Source: Peromyscus leucopus | Taxonomy: Eukaryota > Chordata > Mammalia > Rodentia > Cricetidae | Direction of reading: 5' to 3' | DNA length: 64,000 nucleotides | Assembly: GCF_004664715.2 (NCBI RefSeq) | Contig: NC_051074.1 | Span: 19,283,558 to 19,347,557 of the forward strand | Part shown: positions 10,359 through 21,108 of the stretch, piece by piece | Numbering within the stretch: the stretch's first letter is position 1 | Layout: each line of letters starts with the position of its first letter | Position numbers and translations under genes: made by a program | Notes under the pieces: model-generated | What the model was told of the DNA's origin: nothing | Seen by the model: the letters and a program-made list of their open reading frames with translations, nothing else | The model's database searches: none

Positions 10359-11139
10359 GAAGAAAAACCAAGTTCCAAAGTCCAGTCACTTCAGTCCAAT
10401 GTAAGACAGGGCCAGTCTTATATATTATAGACTTATATAAGACTGATGCTGTTAGGCCCTACCTGTAAAATCTCTTATCACTCACCATGCCAGGTCACTT
10501 ACCCAGGTACTACCATAAGCATGTGAAACTCTTTGCCTAAGTACTTCCCTCAGCCAGTTAGGGAGTGGGATGAAACTGTCCACTAATGCAGACAGTCCTC
10601 AGCCGGATGGGAGCTGATGAAAGCAGACTGCCTTCCTTGTGTCACACAAGTCGCTTCAGGTGTCCAGAGGGTTTACCGTCACTGTCATCACACACCTCTT
10701 CTTAGTTTTCTCCTCTTCGCCCTCCCATTTGCACTCCCCTGTGATCACATCCCTGACACACTGTTTGTGAAACCCTTTTCCTGTCTCTGGATCTGTGTCT
10801 AAGGAGCCCCTCTGAGGGAAAGGCAGAACAGGACAGTTCAATTGGTTAAGGTTTAAACTCTTGTTCTATGAGCTGGTCTGTTTGTAATTGGTTTGTTCCT
10901 CTGCCGGGACCAAAGGAATTTTACTTCATAGACAAAACATGGTTGTCATGGATGCCACAGAGGAAAGTTCTGGTTTTCCCTCTTCCAGGCATGCACCTCA
11001 CCCACGGGATTAGATTCGCCATGCGATCATGTGAGTTGGCATGGCCAATTAAACATAAATGAAAATGATGTGACATCTTTAAGAGCCATGCATGACTCTT
11101 CACATTCACTTTTCTCTGCCTTGGTTGGTGGTAGATGAA
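10359..11139. other. Unassigned DNA
   Basis: No repeat or exon recognised. A partial inverted sequence 'cagtcttatatattataga / cttatataagactg' at 10413-10446 could fold into a hairpin. Confidence 0.45.
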
Positions 11140-11540
11140 CTCTCAAGTGGCCCCTGGTTATCTATGATTTTTGGAATTCGTATCCCATTCAATCTCTTCC
11201 CCTTGAGTAGGGCCTGGTCTATGACTTGCTATACACTAGAATATATCTAAACCAATGCAATGCTGCTTGTTACACAAGGTTGCAAATCCTGCCTGTTTGT
11301 ACCTTCTCTGTCCACACAGAACCAAAACCTAGCCACAACCACCAGCTTGGAAGCAGACCCTTAGATAGAGACTCCTACCCCCAACACCTTGGCAGCGGCC
11401 TCCTCACAGACCATGAAATCACCCAGCTGAGCCATGTCTGGCCCCCAGCCCACAGATTCTGTGAGGCCATAAGTCTGCATTGTTCTAAATGCTCAAGCTG
11501 TTGAGAGTTCGAAGCAACAATAGAAATCCCTTGGGTAGGT
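11140..11540 (+). mobile_element. MLT1-like ancient LTR
   Basis: 'tagggcctggtctatgacttg', 'ccaatgcaatgctgc', 'accatgaaatcacccagctg', 'cagattctgtgaggc' and 'gaagcaacaatagaaat' keep the order of an old MaLR LTR shared across mammals. Diverged and with uncertain ends. Confidence 0.5.
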
Positions 11541-11759
11541 AACACTATGATGGATGCCTCCCTCAGGCTAGGTCCCAGCTGACCTAATGGACATGGATAT
11601 GAGGAGAAAATAAAGCTGTGGTATTTAAAGTCACAGAGCATCTGAGTGTTACTCAAGTCTGCTTGTGTGTTCTGACCTGTATATAAGGCAAAACCTGCTC
11701 TAGCCACCTGGAAGAAAGTTACTAAAGAAAATACCTTGCTAACACTGTCCCCTGGAGTA

Positions 11760-11885
11760 TGAAGTCAGCATTAGCTGCACAGATCCAAAACCTGGCTTGG
11801 AAATCTTGCTTCCTCCTCTGAATTAATAGTCAGAAAATAATCTCTATGCCTTTCACCTTTTTCACGTTTAAAATATGACCCCATC
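11760..11885 (+). mobile_element. Probable MIR fragment
   Basis: 'ctggcttggaaatcttgc' ... 'tctatgcctttcacctttt' ... 'ttaaaatatgacccc' resembles the MIR core in the forward direction. Weak. Confidence 0.35.
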
Positions 11886-12450
11886 AAAGTCTTCTAAAGC
11901 CCCATCCTTGAAATACAAATAGTACAAATAAGACGCCAAATTTCAGAGGAGTTGCCTCAAACTCTAAAACAGCTAGCTCCGTCCTTGGCGGAGGTAGCAA
12001 CAGCTTCCTTCTCTGCTTGGTGATTTGCCTCTCTGACATCCTGTGTTTAGCGGGAGGTTAATTAGACACAATTGCCACACTGCCGCGCTGCCCTAGGGCA
12101 CAGCACAATGGGCCAATTTGGAGTCAACAGTATTTTAGAAACCCTGGGAGATACCAGCTTGCGATCTCCAGCCAGTTTAAAACAGACTCTCCTTTACAGG
12201 TCCAGAGGCTTCACGGAACTTTACGTTTGCAGCATAACCCTAATTGGAGTGAAGTTTTCATCACAAGATGCTGTTCAAGGATGAAACACAAAGCCAACAT
12301 TTTGATGGGCTTACTTCTTGGCTCCTACGCACAATTGGAAATGCTGATATCCAGACAAAAGGGAGAAGTTGTCACACCCTGACCTGGAAAGCATTTCTCC
12401 TCACACAGGCCATCACAGGCTTCTCCTTTCCAGTCCTGCCTTCCTTCTCC
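11886..12450. other. Unassigned single-copy DNA
   Basis: No family recognised. The part at about 12040-12200 is fairly GC-rich and unique-looking. Confidence 0.45.
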
Positions 12451-12742
12451 CTTAGTCCGTCTTGGCTGCTAGAACAAATGCAAGGCCACCAGGAATGGCT
12501 TCCCACACGTCCCAGATCAAAGGTGGCAACAGGCGACACTTCTGGTGAGGCTCTATCTCCAACTTTATAGGTGGTGTCTTTCGGTTGTGTGTTGGCACTC
12601 TAAAAAGAGAATAACCTTCCTTGGGCCTCTTGTAGGGTACCAACCCATCCATGAAGACTCCACTCTTCAGACACAATCAGCACCCAAAGGTCTCAGCTCT
12701 GAATGCCATCACCTTTGGGATTGGGTTTCCATGTGTGACTTC
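12451..12742 (-). mobile_element. Ancient eutherian LTR (MaLR-like)
   Basis: Reverse-strand landmarks: 'agtccgtcttggctgctag', 'cttctggtgaggctc', 'tgccatcacctttgggatt'. Same broad family as 8348-8755 and 51917-52199. Confidence 0.6.
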
Positions 12743-12749
12743 CGTTTCG

Positions 12750-12835
12750 TTCTTGTTTGAGTCAGATTCTTGCTATGTAGTCCACATTTGCCTCAAACTC
12801 ACAATCCTGCCAAATTCTGGGATTATATACTTTTG
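12750..12835 (-). mobile_element. Old B1-like SINE fragment
   Basis: 'gattcttgctatgtagtcc', 'gcctcaaactcacaatcc' and 'ttctgggattatat' are a decayed B1/proto-B1 on the minus strand. Confidence 0.6.
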
Positions 12836-13039
12836 AGGAAAGTTGTATGTCTAAACACAAATATTTAGATCATAGCCACTCATATCCTAACATGGAAGAA
12901 GCTTGCTCATCCCTCGGCTAAGTGGTCTTTATGACTCATTCGGTCTAGGGCACTTTGCCCTTAATGTTTAATTGGCCCATTCTTCCCAGGCTATTGGAGA
13001 AGACAGGGAGGATTTTAATCCCAGCCAGTTCATTCACTC
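12836..13039. other. Unassigned DNA
   Basis: Nothing recognised. Confidence 0.4.
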
Positions 13040-13160
13040 CTGAATTTAACCCCATTACTTCACCTCTCTAAACCTCACTTCCCCAGAGGAAGACAGTAGG
13101 GGATTAGTCAACACAAAACCTGGAAAGTCCTTGACCCAGATAGACATTCGTTAAGATTCT
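13040..13160 (+). mobile_element. MIR SINE fragment
   Basis: 'ttacttcacctctctaaacc', 'tcacttccccagagg' and 'cttgacccagatagacattc' keep the forward MIR order (soft 'cctcagtttcc' region then 'gtgcctggcacatag' region). Confidence 0.5.
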
Positions 13161-13840
13161 TTTTTTTTTTTAAGCATTTTTCTTTTTTATTACTCATTCT
13201 ATTTAGTGGCTAATTCTGTTTCATTCTGAAATCTCTGGAAAAAATGTTAAACTTTTTATCTTAGTGTCTTTCTTTTCAGCTATCTTGGAACTCTCATATA
13301 AAGACCAATTGTCATCATTTTTTTCTGCTCACCTCAAGCCTAGCCTGTGGTGAGAATTCATTTTAGGGTGTAGATGTTGATGCTATTCAGCTCACATGGA
13401 CCTGCTGCAATGACTTGCTCTCCAAAGTGACTTAGCTCACTGAAGGATTGATGGGACAAACGACAAAGAGATTTCCAAAGTATTGATCTCCCTGGCTGTG
13501 CTGAAATATGGTAATTTTCACTAATGTGATTTCTAAGGGAGAGGGCTGAAATGAATAGCTAGCTTCTCAAGATCCATGGGTAGGAGACACCCAGCATGCA
13601 AGGCTTTATGAAATTAAAGTCATTTTGCTTGTTTTTATCTGACTGCTTTTAGGTACATACCTGGGATAGTCTATGTTTCAGGGGTTTTCTATGAGAATAT
13701 GCATCTGGATTCAGGCATGAAAGGCTGAGTCCTCTTTACATAGTCATAAATGTAGGGAAAAGACTTGTGACCATCAGGAGAGGTAGATTCATATCAGGGG
13801 GGTCTCAGGTGCTAGAGACTTTCTTTCCCCAAAGCAAGCC
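13161..13840. other. Unassigned DNA, possibly conserved
   Basis: T-run at 13159-13171, then repeat-free DNA. The 13440-13560 part ('gggacaaacgacaaagag', 'aaatatggtaattttcact') looks like a candidate non-coding element. Confidence 0.4.
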
Positions 13841-14334
13841 TGTGGTGGTATTGTGTTCCCCAAAATATTGTGCACCCTGATAAACTTATCTGGGGTCAGA
13901 GGACAGAACAGCCACTAGATAGACATAGAGGCCAGAAAATGGTGGCACACAAGCCTTTAATCCTATCACTTGGGAGGCAGAGATCCATCTGGATCTCTGT
14001 GAGTTCAAGGCCACATTGGAAACAGTCAGGCATGGAAACTCACACCTTTAATCCCAGGGAGAGAGGCAGAAAGCAGAAAGATATATAAGGCATGAGGACC
14101 AGAAACAAGAGGCATTTGGCTGGTTAAGCTTTTAGGCTTTTGAGTGGCCATTCAGCTGAGATCCATTTGGATGAGGACTCAGAAGCTTCCAGTCTCAGGA
14201 AACAGGATCAGCTGAGGAACTGACAAGGTGAGGTAGCTGTGGCTTGTTCTGCTTCTCTGATCTTCCAGCATTCACCCCAATACCTGGCACCAGGTTTGAT
14301 TTTATTAATAAGAACTTTTAAGATTCCTGCTACA
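13841..14334 (+). mobile_element. ERV LTR carrying B1-derived segments
   Basis: 494 bp from TGTGGTGGTATTGTG to CCTGCTACA, with flanks CAAGCC and GAAACC that may be a decayed 6-bp duplication. Two B1-like heads are embedded (13931-14025 and 14026-14060), followed by 'agatatataaggcatgagg' as the TATA region and 'tttgattttattaataaga' near the end. Probably class II. Contains no coding sequence. Confidence 0.75.
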
Positions 14335-14869
14335 GAAACCTTTTGAGGTTCTAGACTTGTCCATGAAGCTCGTAATCCCAGCATCATCATTCCGAATCTA
14401 GAATAAAACTCTGTATGCAGATAAAGTAGAACTAGTTAGTTATACAGACATTCTAATATATTCCAGTGTGGCATCAACTCTAATCCTCGGGTACTGAATT
14501 CAAATAATATTGCTCCCAGGAATTCCCATCAGGCTGCAGTGGCCCAGCGTTTCTGCTCAGCCAGCCTCGAGTCTAGAGACTAAGTGAAGGGGAGACGGGA
14601 CACAGCAGAGTCAGCCTGAGCAGGTGGCGGATCTTACACGAAGACACAAACAGGATGGGATGTGCTGCCACCTTGCCTTTGTACTCTGCAGGTGGTAGAT
14701 TTGTGTGGAAATTTCACTGGCACTTGTCAGCATTAGTTTCAAAACGCCATACATCCCCCCGCCCCCACAATTACTTTGCAGCCAGTGGCTCTGGCGGAGA
14801 TGCCACCAGGGCTTCATGCTTTAGCCATTGCTCTCCCCTTTCCAGACTCACCCTTGCCTTTTCTGAAGT
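14335..14869. other. Unassigned single-copy DNA
   Basis: No repeat recognised. Mildly GC-rich at 14520-14830. Confidence 0.45.
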
Positions 14870-15240
14870 ATCTGTAGGCATCTCACATGTTTCTAGTGAT
14901 GAAATATCATGTCGCCACATGCGCGTTACCCAGACCTTCTTTCAGCACAAAAAATGCCATTTAAGATGTCTGCAAGCTCACTACCAACATGGTAGCCTAT
15001 AGTATGTGTTGTCTGGAGCCCATTTTGTGTTATGCCATTAACTTCTTATTACAATCTTGACATGGGCAGTTTGTTTAATCAATAAATGTATCAGGTGATA
15101 AAACCGATAACTGTTATGCCATTAAGGTGATGAAATGGTATTGATTATGCTGGTTCTTATGGTAGCAACGGTTTTATAAATGGTCCCAATGGTCACATAA
15201 GCTGCTATTGAAAAGAAGCACCCAAATACAGTTACTAACA
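14870..15240. other. Candidate conserved non-coding block
   Basis: Repeat-free DNA with repeated AT-rich words: 'tatgccattaa' occurs at 15032-15042 and again at 15115-15125, and 'tcaataaatgtatcagg', 'gataaaaccgataactg' and 'tattgattatgc' are homeodomain-like. Evolutionary conservation is inferred, not shown. Confidence 0.35.
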
Positions 15241-15703
15241 TGGTCACTCACCCACACGCGTATTCAAAGACCAGGCTGCTGGACAAGCTAGTGTGATGAA
15301 TCGCATTTGGCTTCACTGGGCTACAGAAGAAAGCAGAGAAATGGATCCTTGGATGCGCCAAGCTGACATCCGTTCATGAAAGGGAAGAAAGGAGGATAAC
15401 TGTGAGGGCCCACTGGCAGCATCCTGCAAAACTGTTTTCAACGTCAACCAAAATGGAAGGAGAAAAGAAGGTGGTCCTCCGGGAGAGCCAGCGGAGGGAG
15501 GTCGTTCTTCTCTGTTGAACAGCCCCTCTGTTGGCAGCTGGAAATGGCTGATGGCTGGAGGACACACACCTCTGATCTGTCTAAGTGAATACAGATTTAT
15601 GGGGTCTCTGGACCAATCAAATAAAAGACCAGTCCTAGAGAGAGGCATGAGTCGCTCCGACTCAGCTCTTACTCCTCATGGCACTGTAGGAGCGGCTAGA
15701 TTT
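15241..15703. other. Unassigned single-copy DNA
   Basis: Overlapping short frames on both strands at 15313-15718 have no recognisable domain. Confidence 0.45.
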
Positions 15704-15926
15704 GGGCTGGTGAGATGACTCCGCTGATAAAGGCACGTGCTGTGTAAATCTGGCAACTCAAGTTCAATTTCCAGAATCCACAGAATGGTGGAAAGAGAGA
15801 ACTCACTTCACAAACGTGTCCCCTGACCTCCACGTGTGTGCCATTGCGCACGCGCACGCGCACGCACGCACGCACGCACGCATGCACGCACACACACACA
15901 GTCATCACACATAACAATAAAAAGGT
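15704..15926 (+). mobile_element. B3 SINE with CG-rich microsatellite
   Basis: 'gggctggtgagatgactcc', 'tggcaactcaagttcaattt', 'gtgtcccctgacctccac' are B3. Its tail contains a (CGCA/CA)n tract at 15847-15900, unusually rich in CpG for rodent intergenic DNA. Confidence 0.85.
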
Positions 15927-16008
15927 GCCAGATTTCCAACACAGTAAAGAAGTCGTCAGCACAACTAAGGACCTCATGGGCCTCAGGGAATAGGGGACAA
16001 GTTTCACA

Positions 16009-16430
16009 TGTAGATGTATCCAACAGTTTTATTAAATAAGAAACACAGAAACAATGTAAAAGAGAAAGCCGAGAGGTCAGAGCTCAGAGCTAAAATCTCA
16101 CCCTTCCTCCTGCGGTATCCCAGCTTCCCGAAAGAGAGCTATATCCTGTCTGTTCATCTTTTTATAGTATTTTGTTCTGCCTTCTCATTGGTTGTAAACC
16201 CAAACACGTGACTGCCTCGTCACTGTCTGAATGTACAGTCCCCTAGGTCTTAAAGGCATATGTCTCCAATGCTGGCTGTATTCCTGAACACACAGAGATC
16301 TATGGGATTAAAGGCGTGTGCCACCACCGCCACACTCTGTCTATGGCTCTAATAGCTCTGACCCCTGGGCAACTTTATTTATTAACATACAATCAAAATC
16401 ACATTTCAGTACAATTAGATTACCACCACA
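16009..16430 (-). mobile_element. Solo ERV LTR with perfect 6-bp target duplication
   Basis: On the minus strand it runs from TGTGGTGGTAATCTAATTG to GGATACATCTACA (422 bp), flanked by TTCACA at 16003-16008 and TTCACA at 16431-16436. An embedded B1-derived piece lies at 16271-16334. 'ttaataaaactgttgg' is the polyA-signal region. A 6-bp duplication fits class II ERV. Confidence 0.85.
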
Positions 16431-16531
16431 TTCACACGTCCCATTTTGTGAAGGGTCAACATGCAGAGCCCATAAAGAGGTAGCTGGTAGATACCAATCT
16501 GAAAGGACTAATCCATAATGTGCTGAGTAAA

Positions 16532-16551
16532 TGATAATAATAATAATAATT
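16532..16551 (+). repeat. (TAA)n microsatellite
   Basis: Short perfect ATA/TAA run in AT-rich DNA. Confidence 0.9.
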
Positions 16552-16905
16552 ATGTCTTGAATGTGACTATATTTTTCAACTATTTAAATTTTGAATTTTT
16601 CTTTGATTTTTACTGACATAAACATATGAATCCTCTTATTTTCATGGGTCATATCATATCACTGATCACTGTATATTTATGTATGTTTCTTTTGGTAGTG
16701 TTACCAAAATATAATGTGTCCTGCACATAACAAACAGATGTTGTAGGAACAGCATTTTCATAGATTGCAAACACTACTTTATGTAATTAAAGCATTTGTA
16801 GAATTATAGAGAAAACTTACTGAAAATATGGGTTTAAAATGTAACTACAAAAGATAAGAAAGTACTTAAAATATAATTTTGTGACCACATTGATATAATA
16901 AAAGC
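16552..16905. other. Unassigned AT-rich DNA
   Basis: No recognised family. May be very old L1-type sequence. Confidence 0.4.
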
Positions 16906-17003
16906 AATTGGTAATCCTGTAATCTCAGCACTTGGGAAGCCGAGGCTGGAAGATTACATTGAGTTCCAAGCCCACCCAGGCTGCTGCGTGAAACTCTGCC
17001 TCT
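16906..17003 (+). mobile_element. Old B1-like fragment
   Basis: 'cctgtaatctcagcacttgg', 'gaagccgaggctggaagatt' and 'ctgcgtgaaactctgcctc' form a decayed proto-B1. Confidence 0.6.
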
Positions 17004-17830
17004 ATTTATGTAACTAAACACTTATGTACTTCTTAGTTATAACTTTAAAAATGTTTTTTAAATTGTTAAATGTCATTACAGAACTGACACAAAAAGACCT
17101 TCAAAGGAAAAAAGTCGGAGTTTTATTATAACATAGAAATTCCTTTATAATTGGAAATTTAATAATAGACCACTCTTTTCCTTCGCATTTCCATTCTGGT
17201 AAATTGAATTGCACAATATCACAGATGAAAATTTAGCCACAAAGAGAAGAAATTTTGAATTCTCAGACTTCATTTAAATTTTCTTGTTAAAATGAAAAAA
17301 TGTTGAATTCACACTCAACATTTCTCTGATCCTCCCCTATGGTTAAAAATCTTAGAAACTGTACAGTCTGCTTGGGTGGGTTTTATAAGAATAACCAGGT
17401 CTAATCCGATTAGTGTATTCTATAGGGACTAGCTTAATTCTGTTTATTCTGGAATTCAGCCTGAGCTTTAAGAACCAACTAAACAACTGTTGGCAGAGAC
17501 CTAGAGATTTCTCTTGTAATATTCTGTCTGAAGTTGGGGTTTCGCTTGGTGTCCAGTGAAGCCTTGTGGAACAGCCACTGTGTTAATGATAGGGCACTAA
17601 AAAAGGCAGAGAATGAAACAAGAAGGCAGCACAGAACCAGATCTATGTTCCTGGCAGGGCATTGTTCACTGATGGCATTGCTACAAGCAAGATGTACAAG
17701 AGGCTGGAGGAACTGTCAGGAATGCGTGGCGCGGAGAGGGAGTAACGCTCGGGTTTTCTTCAATGACGATTTTCATCATCCCATCTATTTTCTTTAGTTA
17801 CTAAATCTTAATTTAGAAACTAATCAAAAT
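17004..17830. other. Unassigned DNA
   Basis: AT-rich to 17330, then unique. No repeat or exon recognised. Confidence 0.4.
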
Positions 17831-17846
17831 TACATTTTCTATTTTT

Positions 17847-18015
17847 TTTTTTTTTTTTTTTTTTTTTTGGTTTTTCGAGACAGGGTTTCTCTGTGTAGCT
17901 TTGCGCCTTTCCTGGAACTCACTTGGTAGCCCAGGCTGGCCTCGAACTCACAGAGATCCGCCTGCCTCTGCCTCCCAAGTGCTGGGATTAAAGGCGTGCG
18001 CCACCACCGCCCGGC
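17847..18015 (-). mobile_element. Full-length young B1 SINE
   Basis: Complete B1 on the minus strand with a T-tract tail to 17868. A 16-bp target duplication (tacattttctattttt) lies at 17831-17846 and 18016-18031. It carries the cricetid-type stretch 'aaagctacacagag' / 'ccaagtgagttccagg'. RNA polymerase III A/B boxes would be internal, as in the family. Confidence 0.95.
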
Positions 18016-18031
18016 TACATTTTCTATTTTT

Positions 18032-18889
18032 AATTCCTGTGCTTCCAGGAAGTTCTTGTGACCCAGACGAGCTAATCCATCCCGTCTCCTAAAATGTAGT
18101 AACTGGTTCAGAGAAGGACACTCATTCATTTAGAGCCAAAGACATACTATCCAACTTCCTGCTGCTTTGCTTAGGCACAGAAATTCCTTTGGGAAGATTG
18201 TGAAAGCCAGATTCATCCACACTGGACCTCTCAGGTACATGAAGCAATTTATCTTACTTGTATAGCTACTTATGTCCTGAAACTGGCGACCTAGAGAGCT
18301 GTAAATGATCAAGTGGCAAGCATGGGTTTTAAGGAACAGTGCATTTTGTTGTTCCTTACCTGATTTCTGGAAAGGCGGTCAGCTCACTGTTTGAGGAAGT
18401 CAGAGCACATTTACCAAGGGGAAGGGATGCAGTTGTCTGTTTCAAGAGACTCACTGAAGATCTTTTCATACTAGACTAACATTGTCACTGATGGTTTCTG
18501 TGGCTAGGGATGACTTCTCTCCACCCCACAATATCTGGAGGTTTAGAGGAAAGGTATCTGAAGATATCGTTCAACTGTTGTAGAGGTGGTTGTTGCTATT
18601 GGCTGCAATCTGTCTGGGGCTATGAGCCAGAATGCTCAACTGTAGCTCTCTGTAGAGTTTGCGTTTGCTCACAGCATGGCAGCTGCATTTTAAGGGCAAG
18701 CATTTTGTGAGGAACCAGGCAGAAGTCATGTATCATTACTTCTAACATACTTTTAGTGGAATATCCAACCCAAATTCAAGGAGAGGGGATAAGAGAGGAG
18801 TGGTTTTTTTTTAATGTATTTTAAAAGCATATTTTAAAGCTGCCATAGATGAGAGAAGCAATAGTTTCTCTATAAAATTAAAGTGAGAT
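18032..18889. other. Unassigned single-copy DNA
   Basis: Nothing recognised. Confidence 0.4.
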
Positions 18890-19080
18890 GAATGCCCATC
18901 TATCAGCAGGAAATTAAAGAATGGTATTGAACAGTATCAATCAAATAAACAAAACACTATACTTGACATCCTACTTAAGACTATGACAATATCTAACAGA
19001 ATTGTAAATGAATTCTAAGTAGAAAAAAATCAAAGTGATTTTCTCTGGGTACTGGGAATCCACTGCGGGACTAGGCAGAT
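18890..19080 (+). mobile_element. Possible old L1 3' fragment
   Basis: 'atgcccatctatcagcagg' followed by 'gattttctctgggtactgg' recalls the L1 ORF2 end/3' UTR order. Very decayed. Confidence 0.3.
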
Positions 19081-19239
19081 GCTGCTCAGCATTGCAAGTT
19101 CCTCAGGAGGGCTTAATCTTTTTCAAAAACTATGACCCTGTAGTATTTGGGGCAAAAGCATATAAGTTAAATATCTAAATATAAATTATAGCTGCAGACA
19201 GACCTTTTCTTGCTCAAAAGCCCCTTTGCTGCTTTCCAC

Positions 19240-19529
19240 CTCTGCTTTGGGTTCACAACTTCAGAGGTTCCAGGTCACGGTGGCGAGCAGGGCATGAAAG
19301 CTGGGTGACAGCTCACACCAACCAGAAAGCAGGGGTGCCCCGTGCCAGTGGGTGCTCCCCTCCCGCTTCGGTGAGGCTCCTGCTCTAAGGTGTGCTCCCC
19401 ATGTTGGGAGCAGGCCGTCTCTCCTACCCTCTCTGGAAACACCCTCACAGGCCAATCAGGGGTTTGTTTTAGTAACATCTTAGGCACTTCTCATCACAAG
19501 CAAGTTGACAGCAGAGATCAACCATCACA
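19240..19529 (-). mobile_element. MaLR-type LTR
   Basis: Minus-strand start TGTGATGGTTGATCTCTGC. The plus strand shows 'ctctctggaaacaccctcac', 'aagttgacagcagagatc' and 'aaccatcaca', a common rodent MaLR 5' end. The distal edge is approximate. Confidence 0.6.
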
Positions 19530-19755
19530 GATGCTTATAGTCACAGTGAGGTTAGAGTTTTAATAGATCAAACTAGGGACTTCAAGGTAGGCCAGTCATT
19601 GGGTTGAGAAACACAGCAATAATGTGTTTTTCTGTAAGCAAGTCTATCCAGACCTCTCATTGTATATACAGGGGTATGATTGGGAAACCTGTTCTGTCTA
19701 TACCAGCTTTTCTATACCTTTCAATGTGGCCCATGGGGAATACTGAGTAGTCATT
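19530..19755. other. Unassigned DNA
   Basis: Nothing recognised. Confidence 0.4.
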
Positions 19756-19766
19756 AAGATTTAAAA

Positions 19767-19809
19767 TTTTTTAAAAATTGCTTTTATTCCATGTATGTGA
19801 TTGTTTTGC

Positions 19810-19859
<50 letters not shown>

Positions 19860-20023
19860 ACTATGTGCATGTCTGGTATCTATGGAGGCCAGAAGAGGGC
19901 ACCCTTCCCTAGAACTGGAGTTATGGACTATTGTAAGCCAATATGGAGGTGCAGGAACTGAACCCTGGTCCTCTGGAACAGTAGCAAGTGCTCTTAACCA
20001 TGAAGCCACCCCTCTACAGCTCC
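19767..20023 (-). mobile_element. B2 SINE with internal (TG)n
   Basis: Full B2 on the minus strand, with an 11-bp target duplication AAGATTTAAAA at 19756-19766 and 20024-20034. A (TG)n tract at 19813-19857 sits where the B2 body has CA-rich sequence. The CTCF-like core CCAGAAGAGGGCA is retained at 19890-19902. Confidence 0.9.
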
Positions 20024-20034
20024 AAGATTTAAAA

Positions 20035-20264
20035 ACTTAAGAGATTTGATAGCAAGGAAAACTATTACGAAAATCAAATGGGAAACATATGTGAAATGTT
20101 TCTATACTATGGTAACTATGAAAAACTTACTAAAGTATATGGAAAAAAATTGGCATAGAACCCAGAAGTTTAATTTTTCACTGGAGTTAGAATATAAAGG
20201 CATTTCTCACACTTTTTTTTTTTTTTTAATTTTGCTTGAACCATGACTAGTCATTTAGATCTTA
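20035..20264. other. Unassigned DNA
   Basis: T-run at 20213-20227. Nothing else recognised. Confidence 0.4.
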
Positions 20265-20590
20265 CTTGTGGGCTATGGCAATAGCTCTCTCAGTAAACTG
20301 CTTGCTATGTGGACTTGAGTTTGCTCCCCAGAGTCCATAGAGAAAGCTGAACACAGTGGAATGTTTTATAACCCTAGCATGGGAACCAGAACCAGGCAGG
20401 TGCCTGGGGCTTGATAGCCAATCAGTTTATCTTAACTGATGAGCTTCAGGGAAGAGAGAGCCTCTGCATCAAAGAAACAAGGTAGGCAGCTTCTAAGAAA
20501 TGACATCTGAGGTTGACGTCTGGCTCCACATGGAAGCACACATGTGCACATGCACTCACACATGTGAATACACACAGAATTTAATTTTTA
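20265..20590 (+). mobile_element. B4 SINE
   Basis: tRNA-like head ('gctctctcagtaaactgctt'), a B1-derived middle, then 'gaggttgacgtctggctcc' and 'cacatgtgcacatgcac', which is the B4 3' region. Confidence 0.65.
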
Positions 20591-20974
20591 ATTTCAAAAT
20601 AGAGCTACGAGAACTGAATTGGTTGTAGAAGTTTGTCCTCACATTAGTGTGTAAACATATAGCATATCCCTTCACCAAACAAAGCATGTTAGAGAGAGGA
20701 CCCACGGTCCTGAAGTCAGAGAATAAAGCTCTACACAGAGTTGAGAACTGAATGAAATCTGTAAATGATAGAAAATGTCGCCTAATTGTTAAAGGATGTG
20801 TAGACTTTTAAGAGGTCACATATCAGAAACAGTTATAAGTGACTCTTCAGAAATGAAACGGACAAGGAGTTTTCAACACAATGCCCAGAAGAACATCGTG
20901 GGGTGCTGCAGATCCCAGAAAGGGAAACAGAGTAGGAGGCGAAAAGATGGCAGAAAAGGACAGTCTGATGCACA
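20591..20974. other. Unassigned DNA
   Basis: Nothing recognised. Confidence 0.4.
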
Positions 20975-21108
20975 TGCCACCACCCACCCCTGGAGATCAA
21001 AGAACAACCTGCAGGGGTAGGGTGGCCTCTGTCCTCCACCCTGTGGCTCCCGTGGATCAAACTAGTGCAGCCATTACCCTCTTAGCCACCACACCAGTCC
21101 AGAAAAGC
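20975..21108 (-). mobile_element. B3 SINE fragment
   Basis: 'gagatcaaagaacaacctgc', 'ctgtggctcccgtggatc' and 'ctcttagccaccacaccag' correspond to the B3 5' half in reverse. Confidence 0.6.

Noticed and set aside
15808..16039. Open frames rich in Ala/Arg/His
   Set aside because: They translate the CGCA microsatellite in the B3 tail.
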